From the NCBI RefSeq assembly GCF_019972155.1, contig NZ_BOVL01000012.1, positions 281,305-345,304 on the forward strand: a stretch of 64,000 nt of DNA, read 5' to 3'. Made by a program: the position numbers and the translations under genes. A model generated the notes under the pieces. The model searched no databases. It was not told the DNA's origin and was given only the letters and a program-made list of their open reading frames with translations. Positions 7,787 through 16,376 of the stretch are shown here, piece by piece. Every line of letters starts with the position of its first letter. The stretch's first letter is position 1. Source of the DNA: Bradyrhizobium sp. RD5-C2 (GTDB lineage: Bacteria; Pseudomonadota; Alphaproteobacteria; Rhizobiales; Xanthobacteraceae).

Positions 7787-10126
7787 TCAAGTCGGCTTGC
7801 CGCGCCCGCTCTTCTCGGCGGCGCGGCGTAGCGCCTCAGCGAGCGCGCCGCCGCCGGACTGCTCCTGCGGCTTGCGCGGAGCCGACGACGTCATCTTGGC
7901 GGAGCCGCGCGAGAAATCGCGTGACGGTCCGGCATTGTCCTTCTTCGGTCCGACCTCGTCGTCGAGCCGCAGGGTCAGCGCGATGCGCTTGCGCGCGACC
8001 TCGACATCCAGCACCTTGACCTTGACGATGTCACCCGGCTTCACCATCTCGCGCGGATCCTTGATGAAATTCCGCGACATCGCCGAGATGTGCACCAGGC
8101 CATCCTGGTGCACGCCGATATCGACGAAGGCGCCGAAGGCGGCGACGTTGGTCACGGTGCCCTCGAGGATCATGCCCTGTTTGAGGTCCTTGACCTCCTC
8201 GACGCCGTCCTTGAACACCGCCGCCTTGAACGCCGGACGCGGATCACGGCCGGGCTTCTCCAGTTCGCGCAGAATGTCGGTGACGGTCGGCAGACCGAAA
8301 GTGTCGTCGACGAAGGATTGCGGCCTCAGCCCGCGCACCACGTCGGCGTTGCCGATCAGCGCCTTGATGTCGCTCTTGGTCGCTTCGAGGATACGGCGCA
8401 CCACCGGATAGGCTTCCGGATGCACGCCGGATGAATCAAGCGGGTCCTCGCCGTTGCTGATGCGCAGGAAGCCGGCGCATTGCTCGAACGCCTTCGGCCC
8501 GAGCCGCGGCACCTCCTTCAGTGCCTTGCGCGACTTGAACGGGCCGTTGGCGTCGCGGTGCTGCACGATGCTCTGCGCCAGCCCAGCGCCGATGCCCGAC
8601 ACCCGCGAAAGCAGCGGCACCGAGGCGGTGTTGGCATCGACGCCGACCGCGTTCACGCAGTCTTCCACCACGGCATCGAGCGAGCGCGCGAGTTTGGCCT
8701 CGCCGAGATCGTGCTGGTACTGGCCGACGCCGATTGCCTTCGGTTCGATCTTGACCAGCTCAGCCAGCGGATCCTGCAGGCGCCGCGCGATCGAGACCGC
8801 GCCGCGAATGGTGACGTCGAGATCGGGCAGTTCGCTCGACGCGAAGGCGGAGGCCGAGTAGACCGACGCGCCGGCTTCGGAGACCACGATCTTGGTCATC
8901 TTGCGCTCAGGCAGCCGCTTCACGAGCTCGGCGGCGAGCTTGTCGGTCTCGCGCGAGGCGGTGCCGTTGCCGATCGCGATCAGCTCGACGCCATGCTCGA
9001 TCGCGAGCTTGCCGAGAATGGCCAGCGCCTCGTCCCAGCGCCGTTGCGGCTCGTGCGGAAAGATTGCCGTATGCGCCACCACCTTGCCGGTGGCATCGAT
9101 CACCGCGACCTTGACCCCGGTGCGGTAGCCAGGATCGAGCCCCATGGTGGCGCGCGGACCGGCCGGCGCCGCCAACAGCAGGTCGCGCAGATTCGAGGCG
9201 AACACACGCACCGCCTCGGTCTCGGCCGCGGTCCACAGCCGCATCCGCAGGTCGATGTTGAGATGGATCTGGATCTTGGTGCGCCAGGCCCAGCGCACCG
9301 TCTCGCTCAGCCATTTGTCGCCCTTGCGGCCCTGGCTCGAGATCGCAAAGCGGTTCATGATCCTGAGCTCGTAGAGGCCGGGCACGCCGACCGCCGGCGC
9401 CTCGGCCTCCGGCTTGATCGCGAGGTCGAGGATCTCTTCCTTCTCGCCGCGGAACAGCGCCAGGATGCGGTGCGACGGCAGCTTTGGCAGCGGCTCGGAG
9501 AAATCAAAATAGTCCTTGAACTTCTCGCCTTCGGTCTTCTTGCCGGTGCGGACGGTCGAGGCCATGATGCCGTTCGACCACATCTCCTCGCGCAGCGCGC
9601 CGATCAGGTCGGCATCCTCGGCGAAGCGCTCGACCAGGATCGCGCGCGCGCCGTCCAGCGCCGCGGCGACGTCGGCGACCTGCTTCTCGGCATTGACGAA
9701 GGGAGCAGCGGCCTCGTTCGGATCGTTCTGCGGCTGCGTCAAGAGCTGATCGGCGAGCGGCTCGAGCCCGGCCTCCTTGGCGATCTCGGCCTTGGTGCGG
9801 CGCTTCGGCTTGTACGGCAGATAGATGTCTTCCAAACGGCCCTTGCTGTCGGCGGCCATGATCTGGGCCTCGAGCGCGGCGTCGAGCTTGCCCTGCTCGC
9901 GGATCGAATTGAGCACCGCGGTGCGGCGCTCCTCGAGCTCGCGCAAATATGTCAGCCGCTCTTCCAGCGTGCGCAGCTGGGCGTCATCGAGCGCGCCGGT
10001 GAGCTCCTTGCGGTATCGCGCAATGAACGGCACCGTAGCGCCGCCGTCGAGCAGCGTCACCGCCGCCTCGACCTGCTCGTCGCGAACGCCCAGCTCCTGC
10101 GCAATCTGATGATGGATCTTTGCCAC
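7787..10126 (-). CDS. tex: Tex family RNA-binding transcription accessory protein
   Basis: A 779-residue Tex protein. The N-terminal region ([20 protein letters not shown]) is characteristic, followed by the YqgF/RNase H-like domain ([16 protein letters not shown]), helix-hairpin-helix segments ([20 protein letters not shown]) and a C-terminal S1 RNA-binding domain ([27 protein letters not shown] split over about residues 640-710). Tex is a cytoplasmic nucleic-acid-binding factor. The GTG at 10126 is chosen because it aligns with the usual Tex N-terminus; an upstream ATG at 10162 would add 12 unlikely residues. Confidence 0.95.
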   Translation of the reverse strand: MAKIHHQIAQELGVRDEQVEAAVTLLDGGATVPFIARYRKELTGALDDAQLRTLEERLTYLRELEERRTAVLNSIREQGKLDAALEAQIMAADSKGRLEDIYLPYKPKRRTKAEIAKEAGLEPLADQLLTQPQNDPNEAAAPFVNAEKQVADVAAALDGARAILVERFAEDADLIGALREEMWSNGIMASTVRTGKKTEGEKFKDYFDFSEPLPKLPSHRILALFRGEKEEILDLAIKPEAEAPAVGVPGLYELRIMNRFAISSQGRKGDKWLSETVRWAWRTKIQIHLNIDLRMRLWTAAETEAVRVFASNLRDLLLAAPAGPRATMGLDPGYRTGVKVAVIDATGKVVAHTAIFPHEPQRRWDEALAILGKLAIEHGVELIAIGNGTASRETDKLAAELVKRLPERKMTKIVVSEAGASVYSASAFASSELPDLDVTIRGAVSIARRLQDPLAELVKIEPKAIGVGQYQHDLGEAKLARSLDAVVEDCVNAVGVDANTASVPLLSRVSGIGAGLAQSIVQHRDANGPFKSRKALKEVPRLGPKAFEQCAGFLRISNGEDPLDSSGVHPEAYPVVRRILEATKSDIKALIGNADVVRGLRPQSFVDDTFGLPTVTDILRELEKPGRDPRPAFKAAVFKDGVEEVKDLKQGMILEGTVTNVAAFGAFVDIGVHQDGLVHISAMSRNFIKDPREMVKPGDIVKVKVLDVEVARKRIALTLRLDDEVGPKKDNAGPSRDFSRGSAKMTSSAPRKPQEQSGGGALAEALRRAAEKSGRGKPT

Positions 10127-10245
10127 GCCTGTCTCTCTCACCCCGTTGCGCCGCCAAATCACCGATGGCGCGGACGCCGCTTATGGACCATCCCGGAATG
10201 ATTCATCAAGGCGCGCTGTGGATCAAATTTGGCACGCCGCACGCG

Positions 10246-11100
10246 CTATTTCCGGGATGTTGGCCGCGCGCGGCTTGACAAATACACCCGCGCCGCATTG
10301 CCGCCGAAAATCGCAGCTCTTGCCTCACTTGACAAATCAGCAAGCAGGCTCTCAGCGGCGGCGAACCAGTGCGCATAGCCGCCGGCGAGGTTGACGACGG
10401 GCCAATCGCTACCCCACAGCAGCCGCTGCGGCCCGAAGCATGCCAGTGCATGATCCACGGCCTCGCGCAAATCGGCGACCTGCCAGTTCGGCGCGGCTTC
10501 CGTCGCCAAGCCCGACAGCTTGCAGACGACGTTGGACCGCGCGGCAAGGCTTGCGATGTCGTCCTTCCAGGCCGCGATGTCGCCGGTTGCGAGTTGCGGC
10601 TTGCCGAAATGGTCGAGCACGAATTGCAGGTCCGGATGGCCATCGACCACCTGAACGAGCCGCGGCAAATGGCGCGGCAATACCAACGCGTCGAACACGA
10701 GGCCGTACTGCGCCATGGCCTCGAGCGGCGCGGCCAGTTCCGGCCGCAGCAGCCAGTCGTCGTCGGCGATGTCCTGCACCATCGGCCGCAGGCCAACCAG
10801 CAGTTCGCGCCCGGCGATCGCGTCGACCCGCGTCGCGGCGTCGTCAGCATCGAAGTCGATCCAGCCGACCACGCCGCGCACCAGCTCCGCGCCTTTGGCA
10901 ACGTCAAGCACGAACGCCGTCTCCGCCTCGGTCGGCGCCGCCTGCACCAGGATCGTGCCTTCGATCCCGGCCGCGGCCAGATGCGGCATCAAATCGGGCA
11001 GACCGAAGTCGCGGTAGATCGGCCCGCGTTCGGACGTCAGCCAGCCGTAATCGGCGCGCGAAAGTCGCCATACATGGTGGTGGGCATCGATCCGCATCAT
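10246..11100 (-). CDS. Amidohydrolase-family lactonase, L-fuconolactonase-like (COG3618)
   Basis: A 284-residue TIM-barrel metal-dependent hydrolase. The N-terminal DAHHHVW supplies the metal-binding HxH, VLDHFGKP near residue 180 a further His, and LLWGSDWPV the C-terminal catalytic Asp. This arrangement fits the L-fuconolactonase / L-rhamnono-lactonase / pyrone-dicarboxylate lactonase group. The ATG overlaps the stop of the aldo/keto reductase gene by four bases (ATGA), so the two are coupled. Together they could perform the first two steps of non-phosphorylating sugar oxidation; the exact sugar is inference. Confidence 0.82.
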   Translation of the reverse strand: MMRIDAHHHVWRLSRADYGWLTSERGPIYRDFGLPDLMPHLAAAGIEGTILVQAAPTEAETAFVLDVAKGAELVRGVVGWIDFDADDAATRVDAIAGRELLVGLRPMVQDIADDDWLLRPELAAPLEAMAQYGLVFDALVLPRHLPRLVQVVDGHPDLQFVLDHFGKPQLATGDIAAWKDDIASLAARSNVVCKLSGLATEAAPNWQVADLREAVDHALACFGPQRLLWGSDWPVVNLAGGYAHWFAAAESLLADLSSEARAAIFGGNAARVYLSSRARPTSRK

Positions 11101-12146
11101 GCCGGCACCGGCGCGTGCTGGTCGAGCAGCCCCTCATTCTTCAAATCCCGCCACAGCGCGGTGGGGACGGGCGACGACAATGCGGCGGCGTTGCGCTCGA
11201 CCTCCTGCGGCGTCTGTGCGCCGAGCACGACGCTCGCGACCGCCGGATGCCCCAGCGCGAAATGCAGCGCGGCGGTCGCGAGGGCCACGTCGTGCACGCG
11301 GCAGACGCGCTCGATTGTTGCCACCTTCTGCATCACGTCGGGCGGCGCGTCCTTGTAATTGTACTTGGCGCCGGCAACCGCGCCGGTTGCCAGGATGCCG
11401 GAGTTGAACACGCCGCCGAGCATGACGCCGATGCCCTGCGCCTGCGCGAGCGGCAGGAACTCGGCGAGCGCCGGCTGCTCCAGCAGCGAGTAGCGGCCGG
11501 CGAGCAGCATGGTGTCGAATGTACCGGCCCTGGCGAAGCGCACACACATCTCGGCCTCGTTGACGCCGATCCCGATCCCCTTGACCACGCGTTCCGAGCG
11601 GAGCTTGTCGAGCGCGACATAGGCGCCCTCCATCGCCTCGCGGAACCTGGCTTCGATCGCATCCGCACCATGGGTCCAGACGTCGACGTCGTGGATCAAC
11701 AACAAGTCGATATGATCGGTGCCGAGCCGCAGCAGCGACTGCTCGACCGAGCGCATGGTGCCGTCATAGGAATAGTCGACCACCGCGCGATGCGGCGCGC
11801 CGCCGACGAAGTTCGAGCCATCGCCGCGGCCATGGAAAGGATCCATCCAGCGCCCGACCTTGGTACAGACGACGACGTCCTCACGCGCCACGCGGCGCAG
11901 CGCGGTGCCGCAGCGATGCTCGGCGAGGCCATGCCCGTAGAGCGGCGAGGAATCGAGCAGGTTCACGCCCAGCGCAAACGCCCGCTCTGCGGCTGCGATC
12001 GCGGTGGCGTCGTCGAGCCTCGCGAAGAGGTCGCCGAGCGGCGCGGTGCCGAAGCCGAGGATGGAAACGTCGAGGCCGGTGCGGCCGAGCCTGCGGCGCG
12101 GCATTGCCGACGCAGGCGCCGGATGTGAGGATGGAGATTGGTTCAC
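11097..12146 (-). CDS. Aldo/keto reductase, L-fucose / D-threo-aldose 1-dehydrogenase-like
   Basis: A 349-residue aldo/keto reductase with NAD(P) (beta/alpha)8 barrel. Catalytic residues are visible: Asp and Tyr in LLDSSPLYGHG, Lys in VVVCTKVGR and His in LLLIHDVD. The sequence resembles the aldose dehydrogenases that oxidise L-fucose or D-threo-aldoses to lactones. GTG at 12146 is chosen because AAGGGAG sits about 7 bases upstream and the conserved start RRRLGRTGLDV follows soon after; an ATG at 12212 is further upstream. It is coupled to the lactonase gene by ATGA. Confidence 0.85.
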   Translation of the reverse strand: MNQSPSSHPAPASAMPRRRLGRTGLDVSILGFGTAPLGDLFARLDDATAIAAAERAFALGVNLLDSSPLYGHGLAEHRCGTALRRVAREDVVVCTKVGRWMDPFHGRGDGSNFVGGAPHRAVVDYSYDGTMRSVEQSLLRLGTDHIDLLLIHDVDVWTHGADAIEARFREAMEGAYVALDKLRSERVVKGIGIGVNEAEMCVRFARAGTFDTMLLAGRYSLLEQPALAEFLPLAQAQGIGVMLGGVFNSGILATGAVAGAKYNYKDAPPDVMQKVATIERVCRVHDVALATAALHFALGHPAVASVVLGAQTPQEVERNAAALSSPVPTALWRDLKNEGLLDQHAPVPA

Positions 12147-12279
12147 CGTGACGGCTCCCTTGCAGTTTTCTTGCTTGCAGGGAGAGTAGCCTCGCGGGCG
12201 AGCCGAGCACAAGCGGACGCGCAGTCAAGCGACAGTCGAAAGTTCCGCGCCACTGTGGATCCGACGTGACGACGCGAGC

Positions 12280-12597
12280 CTATTCGTCGTCGGAGTTGAT
12301 CTCCTTGGCCACATTGTCGACCACCACGGGACTTTCGAAATAAGTCACCGTCGGATCGGCGCCGTATTTGTCCCGGGCGCGGGCGCGCCAGGCATCGGTG
12401 TACAGCGCTTCCGCCTCGCCCCGCGAATTCCAGAAATAGATGCCGCCAGCCGTCATGCCGTCCTCGGACAGCACATAGGTCTTGCGAAACAGCCCCGGCA
12501 CGTCTCGATAGAGCGGTGCGGTGCTCAGGAAGATGCTGCGCGCTTCCTCGCGCGTGACCGGCTTCGGCAATTTGAAAGTCGTGACGGCGGTAATCAT
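12280..12597 (-). CDS. YdhR-type monooxygenase (dimeric alpha/beta barrel)
   Basis: A 105-residue protein of the YdhR / antibiotic-biosynthesis-monooxygenase-like fold, with the typical PGLFRKTYVLSEDG and GGIYFWNSRGEAEALY segments. Such small proteins are cofactor-free oxygenases or scavengers of reactive aromatic compounds, though few have known substrates. The chosen ATG at 12597 has GGGAGG six bases upstream; the open frame extends further but runs through the operator and the divergent gene. It is divergent from a TetR-type regulator, the usual arrangement for a repressor and its target. Confidence 0.85.
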   Translation of the reverse strand: MITAVTTFKLPKPVTREEARSIFLSTAPLYRDVPGLFRKTYVLSEDGMTAGGIYFWNSRGEAEALYTDAWRARARDKYGADPTVTYFESPVVVDNVAKEINSDDE

Positions 12598-12616
12598 GAG
12601 AACCTCCCGAGGGACC

Positions 12617-12658
12617 ATTCTTGACATGATCGTCAAACTTGACAATTGTGTCAAGAAT
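12617..12658. promoter_or_regulatory. Tandem TetR-type operator between the ydhR-like and tetR genes
   Basis: Two perfect dyads of the form TTGAC-N6-GTCAA occur at 12621-12636 and 12639-12654, with centres 18 bases apart. An outer inverted repeat ATTCTTGACA / TGTCAAGAAT spans 12617-12658. They lie in the 81-base gap between the two divergent starts, where an autoregulating TetR protein would block both promoters. Confidence 0.75.
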
Positions 12659-12678
12659 GATCCGGTGGAGCGAATCGC

Positions 12679-13257
12679 ATGGTAGGTGTGCGTCAGTTTG
12701 ACGAGGACGCGGTGATCGCGACCGCACTCGACGTGTTCTGGCGCAAGGGCTTGCACGACGCGACCATGCAGGACCTCGCGGAGGCGACCGGCGTACAGCG
12801 CGGCAGCCTCTACAACGCCTATGGCGACAAGGAAGCGATGTTCCTGCGCGCCTTCGATCGGTATACCGGGCAATTCCTGGAGGCGGCCGGCAACGCGCTG
12901 GCTCAGGGCGACACTGCGGCGGGGCTGAGGCACTTCTTCGACATGATCATCGTCAACATGACGGACGGCTCGCCGCCGCGCGGCTGCCTGACTACGCGCA
13001 CGGCGCTCGACGCGGCCATTTCAAGCGCGGATGTGCGTCAGCGCGTGCAGGATGTGCTCACGCGGCTCGAGCAGCTGATCGGCAAGGCCCTCGGCACGGC
13101 GCCGGGCAAGCGCAGCGCCGCCGACGCGAACCGGCTGGCGCGCGTCATCGTGACGTACACGCGCGGGCTAGCGGTGATGGAGCGCGCCGGGTACAGCCGC
13201 AAGCAGTTGAGGGATCTGGCCGCGACGTTCATCGACGCGGTCGTCGCCAATGCCTGA
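12679..13257 (+). CDS. TetR/AcrR family transcriptional regulator
   Basis: A 192-residue TetR-family repressor. The N-terminal helix-turn-helix (DEDAVIATALDVFWRKG; MQDLAEATGVQRGSLYNAYG) is followed by a helical ligand-binding domain containing SPPRGCLTT, common in the subgroup that governs small oxygenase or reductase genes. GGAG precedes the ATG at 8 bases. It is divergent from the YdhR-like gene with two TTGAC-N6-GTCAA dyads between, so it probably represses itself and that gene. The ligand is unknown. Confidence 0.92.
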   Translation: MVGVRQFDEDAVIATALDVFWRKGLHDATMQDLAEATGVQRGSLYNAYGDKEAMFLRAFDRYTGQFLEAAGNALAQGDTAAGLRHFFDMIIVNMTDGSPPRGCLTTRTALDAAISSADVRQRVQDVLTRLEQLIGKALGTAPGKRSAADANRLARVIVTYTRGLAVMERAGYSRKQLRDLAATFIDAVVANA

Positions 13258-13266
13258 GGTCACGGT

Positions 13267-14106
13267 TCAGCCCGGTCGCCTGCGCGACCATGCGCCGACG
13301 AAGGTCGGCAGCGCAAAGACGCCCTGCATGGCGACGACCTCGTTGCGCAAGCGCTCGGCAAAACTATCCAGCGCCAGCTCCGCTTCGGTGGCGACGCCGA
13401 GCTTGACGATATGCGGGAGATTGCTGCGCAGGCCGCTCGCCATGTAGTCGTAACCGTCGAAATCCGCCCCGCCTCCGGTCGGCGCAAACAGGCTCATGCG
13501 CGGCGCAGGAAGCCCAGCCGCGACGAACGCGCCGTGCAACGACAATCCCATGCGGTTGTTCAGGCCCGCCCGGGCGAACATCTCCTTCACGGTGCCCCAC
13601 GCCTGCGACAGCAGCGGCGACGGCGGATTGGCGATCGGCCCCTCGCCCCAGTCGAGATCCTGAAACGCCACGATGCCGTCTGGCTTGACGTGCCCGAGCA
13701 AGTGCCGAATGAGCGCCGCGGGATCCTTCACATAGATCAACACGAGCCGGCCGACGACCGCATCGAAATCCCGGTCGAGCTCGATCGTGCTGATGTCGCC
13801 GACCCGGAACGAGACCTGGCGGAGGCCGAGCGAGCGTGCCGTGCCCACGGCTTCCCCGACGATGGCGGGGTTGCTGTCGACCCCGACCACCGCCCCGCTT
13901 TCGCCGACCAGGCCTGCGGCGATGAACGACACGTTGCCGGCGCCGCTTCCGACGTCGAGCACCTTCATGCCCCGCGAGAGCCCGGCCTCCTTCAGGAGCT
14001 GCCACGTGGACGCATCGTAGAGCTGCGACTGACGCTTGAGCCTGTCGGTCTCTGCGGTCGAACGCCCCATCACATAGTTCGGATCGTAGCCGGAGGTCTC
14101 TTGCAT
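13267..14106 (-). CDS. Class I SAM-dependent methyltransferase
   Basis: A 279-residue Rossmann-fold methyltransferase. Motif I is VLDVGSGAGNVSF near residue 50, the acidic ribose-binding residue follows in VVGVDSN, and post-motif segments include FRVGDIS and FDAVVGRLVLIYV. It resembles UbiE-type enzymes, but the acceptor substrate cannot be read from sequence. It is convergent with the TetR gene (9-base gap) and lies downstream of an alpha/beta hydrolase gene in the same direction. Confidence 0.85.
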   Translation of the reverse strand: MQETSGYDPNYVMGRSTAETDRLKRQSQLYDASTWQLLKEAGLSRGMKVLDVGSGAGNVSFIAAGLVGESGAVVGVDSNPAIVGEAVGTARSLGLRQVSFRVGDISTIELDRDFDAVVGRLVLIYVKDPAALIRHLLGHVKPDGIVAFQDLDWGEGPIANPPSPLLSQAWGTVKEMFARAGLNNRMGLSLHGAFVAAGLPAPRMSLFAPTGGGADFDGYDYMASGLRSNLPHIVKLGVATEAELALDSFAERLRNEVVAMQGVFALPTFVGAWSRRRPG

Positions 14107-14151
14107 GGATCTACCCGTTCGGTTCGTGAATGGAGGCGGCCGCGCCCGTGC

Positions 14152-15006
14152 TCACGCCGGCCGCAGGCCCGACAGGAATGCCTGCAGATCCGCCGCGAAG
14201 CGCTGCTCGAACGCGATGGCGCGGTGGGGTGAATGGCCGCATTCCTCATAGTGAACGATGTCGGCACGCGGATTGTCGCGCGCGAAGCGCGCGTCGTGGT
14301 CTTCCAGCAATGCCGCCCCACATCCAGGATCGGCCTGAATGATCCTGACGGGACAGAGGAATTCCCGCCTGGTCTGAATCGCTGCAAGAACGGAGGCAAC
14401 GTTTCCGTCCGCCCAGCAGCGCCCGTCTTGCCGCTGCAGCGCTGACGCATGGCTCAACAGGTGACGGGGGCCGAAATGATCGCGGCCGATCCCGCCCATC
14501 GGCGTCGGAGAGTCTGCAAGGAATGCCAGGTAAGTGCCGAGTGGCGCGCGCGCCTGCTGCCACGCGGCCTGACGCGCGCTGACGATCGCAAACAGCTTTG
14601 GGAAAGCCGATTTCTCCCACTCGCCCGGCTGGCCAAGATACCATGGCGGATCCTCGAGGAAGGCGGCGCGCACGTTGGCATCGCCGCGCTGTGCCAGCAC
14701 CCCAGCAACACAGCCGCCGAGCGAGTGCCCGACGATCACCGCCGGACGCCCGATTGCGGCCAATGCGGTCTCCGCATCCGATACATAATCGGCGAGCGCG
14801 TAGCTCGGGGCCCGATCCGAGTGCCCGTGCCCCCGGAAATCCATAGTCCAGACCCGGTATCGATCCCTGAGCCGACCGCCGGTTTCCTGCCATGTGTCCC
14901 GGCTGAGCGACAGGCCGTGCAGAAACAGGATCGATTCACCGTCCGGCGGGCCATCGACCGAAGCAGCCAGCCTGACGCCGCTATTGTCGAGCGTAATGTC
15001 GGTCAC
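14152..15006 (-). CDS. Alpha/beta hydrolase
   Basis: A 284-residue alpha/beta-fold hydrolase. The oxyanion segment is FLHGLSLS, the nucleophile elbow VGHSLGGC (Ser near residue 94), and the catalytic His lies in EECGHSPHRAI; the acid is probably the Asp in IQADPG. No signal peptide, so it acts in the cytoplasm. It precedes the methyltransferase gene by 45 bases on the same strand. Esterase, lactonase and C-C hydrolase activities are all possible. Confidence 0.85.
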   Translation of the reverse strand: MTDITLDNSGVRLAASVDGPPDGESILFLHGLSLSRDTWQETGGRLRDRYRVWTMDFRGHGHSDRAPSYALADYVSDAETALAAIGRPAVIVGHSLGGCVAGVLAQRGDANVRAAFLEDPPWYLGQPGEWEKSAFPKLFAIVSARQAAWQQARAPLGTYLAFLADSPTPMGGIGRDHFGPRHLLSHASALQRQDGRCWADGNVASVLAAIQTRREFLCPVRIIQADPGCGAALLEDHDARFARDNPRADIVHYEECGHSPHRAIAFEQRFAADLQAFLSGLRPA

Positions 15007-15081
15007 CGAACATCTCCGTTGCGAAATACCGCCAGCATCAGGCGTCGGCCGGATTGCACTTCGGCATCACCCGCGCCGATC

Positions 15082-16113
15082 TCAGCGCCCGATCTGCCGG
15101 AACTTGTCTGTGAGGCCGTCGAGATAACCGACCCAGGTCGAATTGATCGGCTGGTTCTCGATCAGCGCGTGAAAGCGGATCATCATGCAGATCAGGAACA
15201 GCGGCTGGATGAATGCCGCGCGCACCGTCACCGCCAGCAGGGCCGCGATGAAGACGGTGACCACGGCGCCATATTCCCTGACGGCCTCAGGCAGCCAGAC
15301 CGTCACCACCCCTGCGGGGACCAGCAGCAGCAGGCAAAGCAGCATGCTCAGGATCCGCTCGACGATGACCATCCAGACCGACGTCGCCAAGATTGGCTTG
15401 GCGTTCTGGCAATAATAGACCAGTCCATCCTGGATGTTGCGCCTCGGATCGTCGCCGCCGCGCGCCAGATCGTAGGACAGCACCACCTTGTCCAGGTAGC
15501 GCGTCGCAGCCGATAGGATGGTGTTGAGCAGACCGAGGATCGCCTTCATACCGGGCGCCGGCAGCCAATCGCCGAGCGTATCGAGCGCATTGTGAAACGC
15601 GCGAAGCACGGCGCGGATCAGCGCATTGAGCCCGAACAGGACCGCGACTTCGCCGAACCGGTCCATCACGATCCGGCGACCGTAGGCGAACTGCCCTTCG
15701 GTGCCGTTGCCGATGCTGCCGCGTGTGATCAGCTCGGTCAGCACGGCGACATGGCCGCAGGCGATCATGTGAAGCGTGTAGCGAAGGATGGCGCCCCATA
15801 TCCATCCGCCGAGCAGCAGGATGCCAAGCAGCCAGCAATAGCCGAACACGCTGGCGACATGGGTACCGAGCCAGACCGCGCCGCCGACCGCGACCACGGC
15901 CCAGATGGCGCACGCTACGGCAAAGGCCAGCAGCACGCCCCAGCGCGCCAGCGCATAGGGTAAGGTCTCGACCAACAGCTTCAGCGCCGCCGCCAAACCA
16001 TGATCGCGAACCAGCAACGGATAGGAATGGGACGGTCCCTGGGATTGTCCCGCGGCGTGCCAATCGGCTGAACCGCCGCGGCCGCCGCCATTGCTCAGGC
16101 TTATGTCAGACAC
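15082..16113 (-). CDS. Polytopic membrane protein of unknown function
   Basis: A 343-residue protein with a polar, Gly/Ser-rich N-terminal tail of about 60 residues followed by about five hydrophobic segments (near 70-100, 105-130, 175-195, 270-300 and 310-335). The middle region (LLNTILSAATRYLDKVVLSYDLARG) is amphipathic. The general shape recalls eukaryotic-like choline-transporter-like proteins in the hydrophobic order, but I cannot assign a family. GTG at 16113 is chosen because AAGAGG lies about 7 bases upstream; an ATG at 16224 would add 37 poorly coding-like residues. Confidence 0.7.
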   Translation of the reverse strand: MSDISLSNGGGRGGSADWHAAGQSQGPSHSYPLLVRDHGLAAALKLLVETLPYALARWGVLLAFAVACAIWAVVAVGGAVWLGTHVASVFGYCWLLGILLLGGWIWGAILRYTLHMIACGHVAVLTELITRGSIGNGTEGQFAYGRRIVMDRFGEVAVLFGLNALIRAVLRAFHNALDTLGDWLPAPGMKAILGLLNTILSAATRYLDKVVLSYDLARGGDDPRRNIQDGLVYYCQNAKPILATSVWMVIVERILSMLLCLLLLVPAGVVTVWLPEAVREYGAVVTVFIAALLAVTVRAAFIQPLFLICMMIRFHALIENQPINSTWVGYLDGLTDKFRQIGR

Positions 16114-16270
16114 GTGTTGCCTCTTGTTGGCTCTTGGGTTGCCGTGATCGATCGAGATTGGATTCAACGGGATTGCTGTTGCGGGATCAGCTCGACGCGG
16201 TGACTGATGCGGAAACCTGCCCAATGCGCAAACCTGCCCAAGAGCAGCGTGTCCGCCGCAGACCAGGCAT

Positions 16271-16321
16271 CACAGCGCCAACACCTCGGGGCTGGCAGAG
16301 GGTTGGTCCGTTGGCGCTGTG
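16271..16321. other. Perfect 12-base inverted repeat
   Basis: CACAGCGCCAAC (16271-16282) and GTTGGCGCTGTG (16310-16321) are perfect inverted copies around a 27-base loop, between the membrane protein start and the end of the binding-protein gene. It may be part of a transcript end or a regulatory dyad. No T-run follows on either strand. Confidence 0.5.
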
Positions 16322-16331
16322 AGCCGGCACA

Positions 16332-16370
16332 GCCGCGACATCGATCAGGGAGGAGCGCCGATGTCGCGGC
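16332..16370 (-). terminator. Stem-loop after the binding-protein gene
   Basis: GCCGCGACATCG (16332-16343) and CGATGTCGCGGC (16359-16370) form a perfect 12-base stem with a 15-base loop, starting six bases beyond the end of the binding-protein gene on the minus strand. There is no clear T-run, so it may act as an RNA 3' stabiliser rather than a classical terminator. Confidence 0.6.
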
Positions 16371-16376
16371 CAGCGA

